Assembly (NCBI RefSeq): GCF_050436995.1
Contig: NC_134751.1
Location: 5,456,001-5,520,000, forward strand
Origin: Anticarsia gemmatalis
Lineage: Eukaryota > Arthropoda > Insecta > Lepidoptera > Erebidae
Direction: 5' to 3'
Length of the DNA: 64,000 nt
The position numbers and the translations under genes are program-made. Position 1 is the stretch's first letter. Every line of letters starts with the position of its first letter. Shown in pieces: positions 1 through 7,935 of the stretch. Under the pieces are notes generated by a model, which was given only the letters and a program-made list of their open reading frames with translations, was not told where the DNA came from and ran no database searches.

Positions 1-56
1 TGAGGTGCGTGTGTTCTGAAATATACTCGTTATTCTGTCTATTTTAACGAAGGACA

Positions 57-62
57 AATAAA
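57..62 (+). promoter_or_regulatory. possible polyadenylation signal AATAAA at left edge
   Basis: AATAAA followed by a T-rich stretch. It could end a transcript whose coding part lies left of the window, possibly another insulin-like gene, or it could be a chance hexamer in AT-rich DNA. Nothing coding is visible in positions 1-56. Confidence 0.25.
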
Positions 63-70
63 GTTTTATT

Positions 71-244
71 AAGAGACAATGTACATAAATGTATTATAAA
101 ATTATGATTAAAGGATGCATTTTGTTTATAAACTGTTAATGCCCAGGACCGGTCCTATTGGCGCTCGATGGGGGAGGCCTTTGTCCAGCAGTGGACGATT
201 CCCGGCTGAGATGATGATGATGATGATGATGAAGAGACAATGTA
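71..244 (+). mobile_element. chimeric retrotransposed insertion with 13-base target-site duplication
   Basis: The 13 bases aagagacaatgta occur at 71-83 and again at 232-244, as a retroelement target-site duplication would. The insert (84-231) has two parts. Bases 87-129 are identical over 43 bases to 1160-1202, the 3' flank of the downstream bombyxin-like gene. From about 141 the sequence is the 3' end of an RTE-type LINE: frame 171-209 reads GEAFVQQWTIPG then a stop, matching the C-terminus of RTE-clade ORF2 proteins, and a (GAT)n tail follows. The simplest reading is a LINE reverse transcript that switched template onto a bombyxin-like mRNA. Alternatively 87-137 is resident 3' flank of an upstream paralogue and the 13-base repeat arose separately. 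Confidence 0.6.
208..231 (+). repeat. (GAT)n microsatellite tail of RTE LINE
   Basis: About seven GAT units directly after the LINE stop codon. This is the usual form of the 3' tail in lepidopteran RTE-clade elements. Confidence 0.75.
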
Positions 245-584
245 TTTATATTTGTAGTAGAATGATATTTCTAGAATTGTGCTATATTCAAGCACGATTA
301 TTACTTTTCTTGTTATCTTAATCAGGTCGCACAGAACTTCATCTTCACCTTATCAATGTAATGTAAACTAACAATGACGAATATTCAGACTAAAAAAAAT
401 CAAAAGCATTTATTTATTTCACTTTGAGGCTACCATATTTAGAATAATCCCCAAAACGAAAACGGTTCATTTTATTTAAGTTGTTTTCTCTACAAACGTC
501 CTTCTAACCTACACCGTCTAGACGTTCAAACTACGTAACACCTCATTCATGTTTTTACCTGAATGAACATCCCTACGTCTTCGT
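245..584. other. upstream region of the first insulin-like gene, no gene
   Basis: AT-rich DNA with no ORF of interest. It contains ATGTAAACTA at 361-370. The same ten bases recur at 612-621 in the proximal promoter, and the core TGTAAACT is also upstream of the second insulin gene. Nothing else stands out. Confidence 0.5.
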
Positions 585-717
585 AACCTATATTTAGAGT
601 TGCTCATTCACATGTAAACTAGGTGTCAATTTAGGTATATTTCACAACCTACACAATTGAATATTAATTAATCGCTTCCTAGTATAAAAGCTCAATAATC
701 GGAGAGGAAAATCACAT
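585..717 (+). promoter_or_regulatory. proximal promoter of first bombyxin-like gene
   Basis: Ordered blocks shared with the promoter of the second gene (4603-4748, - strand): AACCTATAT (585-593), TGTAAACT (613-620), AGGTGTCA (621-628), CACAACCTACACA (643-655), GAATATT (659-665) and TATAAAAG (683-690). A TCACAT motif at 712-717 lies 29 bases from the TATA start and is the likely initiator; the second gene has the same motif at the same spacing. TGTAAACT resembles a forkhead/FOXO core. That is inference, though insulin-like genes are known FOXO targets in insects. Confidence 0.75.
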
Positions 718-788
718 CACACCTGAACTTTGAAGACAACACACACTCTCACAATAGTTCTTCAGGAAAAACAAGTGCAGTTATCAAC

Positions 789-1067
789 ATGAAGTGGTTC
801 TCAATCTTGTCACTGGTTGCGTTGTTCGCTTGCTGCAGTTTGGCGCAAGAGGCCGCTAATAAGTTCTGTGGTCGACGGCTCTCGATGGCGCTTGCGGCAA
901 TCTGCTTGAATGAAAACCTGGTGAAGCGCGACGCCGGTTGGTGGCGCCCCCTCGAGGTCTCTGATGTCCACGCTCTGTCCGGTGCAAGAGGCAAGCGTGG
1001 CCTCGTGGACGAATGCTGTGAAAAAGGCTGCACTGTTAACGAAATGCTTTCGTACTGCAGCTACTAG
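789..1067 (+). CDS. bombyxin-like insulin-related peptide precursor 1
   Basis: A 92-residue secreted prohormone of the insulin superfamily. Residues 1-19 form a hydrophobic signal peptide with likely cleavage SLA|QE, giving a B chain that starts with Gln and may become pyroglutamate. The B chain (20-45) has C27 and C39, 11 residues apart. Lys-Arg at 46-47 precedes the C-peptide (48-68), which ends Gly-Lys-Arg (68-70). The A chain (71-92) has C76-C77, C81 and C90, the canonical CC-x3-C-x8-C pattern. No intron is needed, as is typical of bombyxin genes. The A chain carries two extra residues (Ser-Tyr) after the last Cys that the second gene lacks. The start is set by the signal peptide and lies 106 bases after the TATA box. 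Lepidopteran bombyxins are made mainly in brain neurosecretory cells and act through the insulin receptor on growth and metabolism. The family call is very secure; the exact subfamily is not determined. Confidence 0.96.
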   Translation: MKWFSILSLVALFACCSLAQEAANKFCGRRLSMALAAICLNENLVKRDAGWWRPLEVSDVHALSGARGKRGLVDECCEKGCTVNEMLSYCSY

Positions 1068-1179
1068 AAATACCATCACGTTGTTTCATCATCATCGTAA
1101 ATATTACTGTTATCAGTATTCCGATGAATAAGTATTGTATTCTCTGACTTGGACTGATTAAATGTATTATAAAATTATG

Positions 1180-1185
1180 ATTAAA
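1180..1185 (+). promoter_or_regulatory. polyadenylation signal ATTAAA of first insulin-like gene
   Basis: ATTAAA lies 113 bases after the stop codon; another copy is at 1157-1162. The 43-base segment shared with the left-edge insertion (1160-1202) spans this signal and ends about 17 bases after it, close to where cleavage would occur. Confidence 0.55.
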
Positions 1186-1210
1186 GGATGCATTTTGTTT
1201 ATGAATTGTT

Positions 1211-2089
1211 GTTATTTTTGGTACTACTTACTTCTTGTTTAAAATTGAAAGCCGTCGGCAAATTTTGGAAAAAATATACATGATAATACGATACAATATT
1301 TTTTGTTATTTGAAACCTGCAGGGGCATAATAGTAATCATATTAAAATGATATCGAATAAGATCTCACAGCACAGAAACCTTTAGTTCTGGGTTTTAGGT
1401 CACATTTTTCATAGTTGCTCACTAGAGCCACTATTAAAAATGTGACCTATAATAAATAATTATCTAAACAGACTTCTAAAATTGCTTAAATAAGTTTTGT
1501 TTATAACAAAACAAATGACTTTCTGTAATTCTTCCTTGAAGTAGGCTAACATCACGGAATAAAAAAAATATGCATTATACTATAATAATGGCAAATATTA
1601 TATTTGAAACTAATAACTATTGAATAGTACGGTAGTTCTTCCAAAGCGCAAAGTGACAGCACCATCCACAGCTACATTTTAAATCCCTATCTTAGTCTGA
1701 TGAATCGATAGTTCTACATTACTAGTAGTCATAGTATTAAGATAGATAGAATACCTCTGTGTACCATCAAAGGACTCCACAGGATTCGATGCTATGTGAA
1801 ACGGTGATGACCCCATATTTCACACTCATTAAGAATTTCGTGATGAAAAAGCTCAAGCTATATTTTTAGACCTCACGCAGGTTTTGAGCTAGATAGTCCG
1901 TCACTGTGATATTTTAAAGATAAATTAAGTGACAGTACTTGTAAACTAATGTCTTTCTCTATAACTTTACCACCTTTTAGGCTGAAGAAGGCAAAAGGCT
2001 TTATCCAATAGTAGCACGCAAAAGTGCCTTCTTCCATGTTTGGCAGCTCAATTTCATTTTTATTTCTTTGAGCATAGTTTATATTGTTA
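1211..2089. other. intergenic, AT-rich, no gene
   Basis: No coding signal. It holds a hairpin at 1396-1449. The remainder is unremarkable AT-rich sequence. Confidence 0.5.
1396..1449. repeat. inverted repeat / hairpin downstream of insulin-like gene
   Basis: taggtcacattttt (1396-1409) and its reverse complement (1436-1449) pair perfectly over 14 bases. The pairing continues inward for several more bases with a mismatch, leaving a loop of about 15 bases. It could be a small MITE remnant or an RNA hairpin in read-through transcripts. Confidence 0.6.
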
Positions 2090-2450
2090 CTAGCTGACCC
2101 GTGCGGCTCCGCTCGCGTGAATGATTTTACTAATACAAAGCTTAATTATTCCTTAACAACAAAATATGCTTTTTTTCACGAAAAATATTCTCAAAATTAT
2201 TTATATCTCATATAACTCGCGCTAAAGCATATCTGCCATTAAAACTGTTGCCATGACAACGGAATTTTGTTAATTCAATGTCATTATAATATTGATTATT
2301 CGCGACTTCGGTGGCGAAACCTGAATTTTCCCGGGAAATGCGTCATTTTCCCGGGGTAAAAAGTAGCCTATGTCCTTTCTCGGGTATCAAACTATCTCCA
2401 TACCAAATTTCATGCAAATTGGTTCAGTAGTTTAGGCGTGATTGAGTAGC

Positions 2451-2481
<31 letters not shown>

Positions 2482-2512
2482 GTTACTTTCGCATTTATAA
2501 TATTAGTATGGA
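2090..2512 (-). mobile_element. non-autonomous Helitron-like element (CTAG / TC ends)
   Basis: Read on the - strand it starts TCCATACTAATATTATAAAT after a flanking A and ends with a short GC-rich hairpin-like segment and CTAG before a T. These are Helitron termini (TC...CTRR between A and T). It has a (CAGA)n run at 2452-2481 and no ORF. A stretch of about 150 bases at its 5' half is nearly identical to the element at 26234-26445, so the family moved fairly recently. Such elements are abundant in Lepidoptera. Confidence 0.75.
2452..2481. repeat. (CAGA)n microsatellite inside Helitron-like element
   Basis: About seven perfect tetranucleotide repeats at the position where this element family normally carries a CAGA/GTCT microsatellite. 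Confidence 0.9.
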
Positions 2513-2955
2513 TAAGTATATATAAGTAAGTATGGATATCATACATTAGAATTAAATTTCAGAAGAAATAGATTTCTGGCTAGAATCATATTTAAATCGA
2601 AATTCGCTGTTCGTCGAATTATTGTAGGTCCTCAGACAAGTTTCTATTTCCGTACGACTAAAATGGAATATGTATGCGGATCGAAACATCAAATTTATCT
2701 AGTCTGTCTATCAAAGGACTGACTTGCTGACTGATCAATCAACGGAGAGCCCAAACGGCCGACGCTTCGAGCTGAAATTGGAATGTAGATCACTTTGTTG
2801 ACGTGGGCGCACGTTTAGAAAGGACTTTGAGAAAAATATTGAACGGAATGCCTTTATAAGTATAGCATTTTGTTTTCTTTACTGCAACCAATATAGTCTG
2901 AACTTTGCACTGCACTCTGTTCTACAAAACAGTCTTTATTAACAGAGAAAAGAAT
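2513..2955. other. intergenic, no gene
   Basis: No ORF, RNA gene or recognisable repeat seen. Composition is somewhat more balanced around 2640-2820 than in the surroundings. Confidence 0.4.
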
Positions 2956-3189
2956 AATTGGTCGTAGTTAATCCAAAATCACTCCATCCACACTTTCACC
3001 ACAATGGAGTTAAAAGTATGTTATAATTCTCCTGAGGGTCAAGGTAGTAGGAATAGTATTTTCCATGTACATTTTAAAAATAGGGATTTCACTACATCAT
3101 AGATTTGACCCTCAAGAGAATGATTGCATACTTAACTCCATTGTGGTCAAAGTGTGAATTGAGTCCTTTCTGCTTAACTACGTCCAATT
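2956..3189. mobile_element. fold-back element / MITE with ~90-base arms
   Basis: The left arm (about 2956-3047) and right arm (about 3103-3189) are reverse complements with scattered mismatches. Shared landmarks in each arm are CACAATGGAGTTAA and CTGAGGGTCAA or its close variant. The loop is about 55 bases. There is no ORF and I see no clear target-site duplication, so the transposon superfamily is unassigned. It lies between the 3' ends of two convergent genes, so read-through RNA would form a long hairpin. Confidence 0.75.
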
Positions 3190-3297
3190 GTATACCAGGA
3201 ATTGTTCTACGAAGACACAGCTGGTTAGGTAGTTATTAGATGAAGAAATTATGGTTTCGCGTCTTGGTTATCATCACGGCTTGCTCTGACATTATCT

Positions 3298-3317
3298 GGG
3301 GGCACGGAAGTGCCCCC
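3298..3317. repeat. GC-rich 8-bp hairpin
   Basis: GGGGGCAC and GTGCCCCC are separated by GGAA, giving a perfect 8-base-pair stem with a four-base loop. It stands out in AT-rich DNA and is probably part of a repeat element. Confidence 0.7.
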
Positions 3318-3397
3318 GCAAGTCGAACAAAAAAAAGTAATGATTTACTGGGGAGGTTTGTTGGTTCTTTGCGTCTTTTAAAAATTGTATCTTTAAA

Positions 3398-3663
3398 CTG
3401 TAGCGCAATTCTGTACAATTTGAGCCAGTACGTATCAAGAGTTTGACATGTTATTACCATGCCAGCAACCCACTTAGTTAGTTCAAAACGCCCACTAATT
3501 TGGTTGGTGGCAGCGAAAATGTTAAAGGGTACGGCGGTAAGATTACTAGAGGCGCTGATCAGATTTTCATAAAAAAATTCAGCCACAGCCAGCAGCAGCC
3601 AGCTGGTTGCCAACAATCGATGGTAGTAAAGAATCGGCCAACTGTAGCGCGATTCTGTACAAT
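3398..3663 (+). repeat. duplicated 22-mer (3398-3419 and 3642-3663)
   Basis: ctgtagcgcaattctgtaca-type sequence occurs twice in the same orientation with one mismatch in 22 bases, 244 bases apart. It probably marks two copies of a short dispersed element. Confidence 0.65.
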
Positions 3664-4179
3664 CGGTACTTTCGAGTATTTGAGCTTGACGTTTAAAGTT
3701 TAAAATGTTTTAAGTGTACTGTTAAAATAGTTTCTACGACACTTGCTGGAAGCGCTTTGATTTTCATAAAATATTTGTTGATTTTAATACTGTAACTGAA
3801 TAAACTTTTTACTGATTTACGTTTATAAAGTCGTGATTGTGTTGTTACGTGCCTTTAAATAACCTGTCTTTTTTAATCAATCAATTTAATACAACCATAA
3901 ATTTGCATGTAAATTATGAATATATTTTTGAATGGAGTTTGGTATTTGGCAACCTGAATAAATACTGTAGTAAATATAAAAGTTAGGTGAATATGAACAT
4001 GACAGCGGAAACATTTTTAGCTATCAAGTTGGCAATATATATATTTCTTTTATACGGCCAAAATATTTTTTGTCCTGATAAATTATTTCTCCTATGTATA
4101 GGCCCGTAATAGTTGGCCGCAGTTTAGGAACTAAATTGTCATAAATCCAAATAATATGAGTGCAGTTGTTTAAATATAG

Positions 4180-4185
4180 TTTATT
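4180..4185 (-). promoter_or_regulatory. polyadenylation signal AATAAA of second insulin-like gene
   Basis: Read on the - strand, AATAAA lies 74 bases after the TAA stop, within a T/A-rich 3' end. Confidence 0.55.
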
Positions 4186-4258
4186 TAAAACACTAAAACA
4201 TATTCAGTCAATCCATTTTACAATACAAGTACAAAATAAAATAACAAATCAATAATCG

Positions 4259-4531
4259 TTAGCAGTATGAGAGCATTTCGTCGACAGTGCAGCCTTTTTC
4301 ACAGCATTCGTCGACAAGGCCACGTTTGCCTCTTGCACCGGTCAGAGCGTGTACATCAGGGGCCGCTAGAGGGCCCCACCAGCCAGCATCGCGTTTCACC
4401 ATGTTATCGTTCCAGCAGAGCGTTGCTAGCGCTATGGAAAGCCGTCGACCGCAGAACTTTCTAGCGACATCTTCCGACGAACTGCACAAAGTGAACAACA
4501 CAACCAAAGTAAGCACTGAGAACCACTTCAT
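4259..4531 (-). CDS. bombyxin-like insulin-related peptide precursor 2
   Basis: A 90-residue insulin-family prohormone, paralogue of the gene at 789-1067 and convergent with it. The signal peptide is residues 1-19 (cleavage about SSS|ED). The B chain (20-45) has C27 and C39. Lys-Arg is at 46-47, the C-peptide at 48-68 ends in Gly-Lys-Arg, and the A chain (71-90) has C76, C77, C81 and C90. The A chain stops exactly at the last Cys. Compared with precursor 1, the 20-residue A-chain core differs at one position (N84 to D). The C-peptide plus GKR is identical at 18 of 23 positions. The B chain differs more (for example L40 to W). Intronless. The start is fixed by the matching MKWFS start and lies 107 bases after TATAAAAG. 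Expected to be a secreted hormone acting through the insulin receptor. Confidence 0.96.
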   Translation of the reverse strand: MKWFSVLTLVVLFTLCSSSEDVARKFCGRRLSIALATLCWNDNMVKRDAGWWGPLAAPDVHALTGARGKRGLVDECCEKGCTVDEMLSYC

Positions 4532-4602
4532 ATCTATGACTGTACTGCAAAAATGTCTACTACAAATTAATGAGCTACTGTTGTAGTCGAAGTGAGATTG
4601 TA

Positions 4603-4748
4603 ATGTGATGATTTATCGCAAAATCTGCAGCTTTTATACCAGGAGAATTGAATGAATATTCAGACCTAACAGATTTGTGTGTAGGTTGTGGCATATTTAC
4701 CTCATATGTCACCTTAAGTTTACAGTTGATTGAACACTGATATAGGTT
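4603..4748 (-). promoter_or_regulatory. proximal promoter of second bombyxin-like gene
   Basis: On the - strand the blocks run in the same order as in gene 1: AACCTATAT (4740-4748), TGTAAACT (4717-4724), AGGTGACA (4707-4714), CACAACCTACACA (4678-4690), GAATATT, TATAAAAG (4631-4638), then TCACAT (4603-4608) as likely start site 30 bases from the TATA box. Sequence between blocks has diverged, so the blocks look selectively kept. Confidence 0.75.
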
Positions 4749-4759
4749 GAGATATAAGT

Positions 4760-7700
4760 GTTCTTGGTAATTCGTATTATAAGCTCAATGAAATCGTGAA
4801 GAAGGGCGATTTGGAAATATTTTATTTGATATTTGATTAAGATTTATGTTTTCTACCTAAAAATGAGTTTTGTGCTTATATCAAGTACAAGCCTGGCGTA
4901 TATATTGTGACATTTTTTTCAAATTACACGTCAACTGTCAATCTGTTGATAATAGAGCAACGAGTGTAAGAAACGCACAACTCATTGATAACCACTGTCA
5001 CGATCATGTAAGTATTAGTTTTGTAAAAAAATTGAATCACATCCACCACTCTAATCAATCAGGCAAATAATAATGACGAGGCGATGGTTATAAAATAAAT
5101 GGTCGAAGATTTTACGTAATTTCCATTCCTTATTTGTTCATGAAATAGCCTTAACAGACATTGACCTACAAAGTACCACAACTTTTACAAATTTCGATTC
5201 TCTAACCGGTAGTTTGACAGGCTATTCTACAAGGCGAGGTTCATCATCGTCCCGTAAGGACCGTTACAGCGTGCCATATCTCGCCCCTACGAGAACTTTA
5301 CGAATGGGCAATTGTATGGAGATCATTGCACCCTAGTGTCTAATGCCTCGCTATCTTCGCATGACAATGCTTTAGAACAATATTGCTGTTTTAATTCTTT
5401 TAGTGCTTTGTTCTGCTTAATTTGTTATGTTATATAATAAACTTTATTTATAGTGTTTTTGCAATTTTATTCATGACAGTTTTATAAGACTGTACTAGCT
5501 AGCCTTAGCTTTCCAGGATCATAACTACATAACGTAGCATTTTTTTTTTGTGAATACAAGAGCACAGGACTTGATAGGACCTCGCGAGACTAAAATAATG
5601 GCGTGACGTCTACTTTAAAATTGCACCACAAAAAGAAAAATATATATTACACAGTTTCATAGTTTTACAATAAATAGACAAACAAATCCGTATGGACACT
5701 AAACCTTCTTTATTTTCAGTCATTGGTTGTTTAAGCTATACTTTACTCACTAGCAATATCATAAAACATCTTTCACTATGACAAAAACTACTACACAGCT
5801 TTAAACAAGCCTTTCTTCAAGTAGTGGACATTTTATTTCGAAATAAAATGCAGTGGCATTATCGTACAACCTTTGGCTATTAGACATCACACCTGGGTCC
5901 ATTGGATGCAATTTCTTGCTTCATAGAACTCACGTTGGAGACGCTCCCCTAAGGTCTCCACTTTTAAGTGGCATATAAAATGGTACTACGATACATTGAT
6001 ACTTTTGAATAAATACTATTTGTATTGTAGAATAAATATGTATGAATAAAGAATTGAATACATATGATTATTCAATTTCCTTAACTGAAATAAATGTTAC
6101 TGTTTTTCGGTATTTTTTTTTCTATGTTTTAGTAGGTGGGTTTAATAGTTACTATTAACAAGCCAACGCAGCAAAAAAAAGAAATTAGCAATAGTAATAC
6201 AAACATTCTCAAAACCTTAAAATAATAAATACAATGACTGCCACATAAAAAATTATACAGTACACTTAGTAGTATTTAAAATGCTTACATGACTGAACCG
6301 CAAAAACAATTTTGATAACATTTTGTATTAATAAATACAAAGCCAGAAAAATACAACCTTTTTTATCTAGATTACCCGAGTGAAACCGCTCGGGTCAGCT
6401 ACTTTACCATCTAACTTACAAACACATACAAAGTAAATAGCAAAACTATGGTGGTCGGTAAACATAGTGTATGTTATAACGCATGTAAATCTAGTAGTGA
6501 AACATTTAGACCACGTACCGCCCCTCGGGTAGGAACCCTTTGACGATGCGCCCCGAATGCGATACGTGGACTTTTTATCCGTTTGTTTTTCGTTTTTGTT
6601 TATTTGTGTTTGATATGTGGATTTTATAAACATGACGGGACTTGACGGAGAAGTTAAACAAGTGTAATATTAGTACATTTTAACTGAATTCAAAAAAGGA
6701 GAGTGTTAATTATTGCTCTAGATATTCTATCAATTATGTTAGGCTCTTTATTATAAGAATAAAATGTGTTGAAATTTTTCGTGCATATCTAAAAGCGATT
6801 TTTATTTCATTTTTTGTCCAAAAAAACTACTATGTTAAATTTTTTTCTACTAAGGACTGATTTTAACAATTTTCATATTCACTATTATTCTTTTTTCTGA
6901 ACGATATAGATACTTAAAACTTTGCACCGAGGAAGTGTAAAGCATAATATCTGGAAAAACCAGGTCATCTGAGGTCAAATTCCTTGCACGATTCAAAGTA
7001 AAATAAACATAGTAATAAACCAGGTGGTTCGCTTCCCGTGCATGTCAAGGAACTGTCCAAAAAGTTCTACCAAGTTTCTACAAGAAAAAGTTCCTTCACA
7101 CTGAAACTTAGAATACTTTGTAGAGATATATTGCTTTTCTTATTTTTTACACCCCATTTAATTTGTTTATGAATTAGCAAGATAATATTATGACGCCGGT
7201 GTTTAATATTTATACGTTTTACGTTGAACATTATACACTTTTAGTTCCAACATTTTACTCCAAAAATGTTGCTATGTTGTTGTTGTTACTAATAAATACA
7301 GGTCAATACATAATTATGTTATTGACTGATAGTCCCTAACTTTACGCTTTAACTAAAAAAGAACAATACGTTACTCAAACAGTCTATTTTTTGCACTCGA
7401 AAACCCAATGACGTCACATAAATTACCTTTTCAAAACGACAAACAAAATAACCAAATAAACAAGCAGTCATTTATTAAACAGTACATCTAGGCACCTTTA
7501 AACCTCGTCCAATTTATTTGGACGACATCGGGATAACCGCAATGATGTTGACAAATCGGCCAGACTCGTCGACCCGCCTTTTTGATGTCCGATCTTTTAG
7601 CTACTGTTATTGAACCAACCGAAGCTTTGATAAACTCGGGATGTTTCGATAAATCCGATAATTTTAGTTATTTTGATACAATAGAGTTACGGATCAGAAG

Positions 7701-7860
7701 GAAATGTTTTTTGTTTATTTAACAACTGTACATAATTTAAAAAGCAGATTCAAAAGCTTTTTACTCACGACTAAACCCGACAAATAATGAAGAATCATAA
7801 GTAAAAATACAGGTTTTGTACATATCTGTGATCAAAATATCATCTGTTGAGAAATTTTTA
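4760..7860. other. intergenic, no gene recognised
   Basis: AT-rich. It contains a perfect 22-base palindrome (5829-5850), a 7-bp hairpin ACCCGAG/CTCGGGT (6374-6395) and a GC-richer patch at about 6500-6570. Open frames here are short and lack family features. Confidence 0.4.
5829..5850. repeat. perfect 22-base palindrome
   Basis: CATTTTATTTC followed directly by GAAATAAAATG, a perfect palindrome with no spacer. Possibly a chance product of AT-rich sequence or a collapsed inverted repeat. Confidence 0.6.
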
Positions 7861-7935
7861 CATGAAAGAGTAACAAACATACATACGCATACGTCTCATC
7901 CTATCAAACCCTCCCATTTATAATATAATAGAATC
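7861..7935 (-). mobile_element. relic of Helitron-like / short dispersed element
   Basis: gaaagagtaacaaacataca followed by a CATC/CATT-rich run and tttataatataat. The same phrase occurs at 49784-49803. Degenerate, with no clear ends. Confidence 0.4.

Larger units (their letters stand above)
3190..4179. other. intergenic between the insulin-like genes, repeat-rich part then unremarkable
   Basis: 3236-3720 looks like a degenerate repeat block, with a GC-rich hairpin (3298-3317) and a duplicated 22-mer (3398-3419 and 3642-3663). A 126-codon open frame on the - strand overlaps these repeats and shows no protein family features, so it is not called as a gene. I see nothing in 3720-4179. Confidence 0.45.

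Noticed and set aside
749..1079. Antisense open frames over insulin-like gene 1 (749-1033 and 810-1079, - strand)
   Set aside because: They are shadows of the real gene on the opposite strand. The + frame has a signal peptide, dibasic sites and all six cysteines.
3236..3616. 126-codon open frame on the - strand
   Set aside because: Overlaps repeat sequence (GC hairpin, duplicated 22-mer) and has no recognisable domain, and no promoter is evident.
4267..4586. Open frames on the + strand over insulin-like gene 2
   Set aside because: Shadows of the - strand gene, with no family features of their own.
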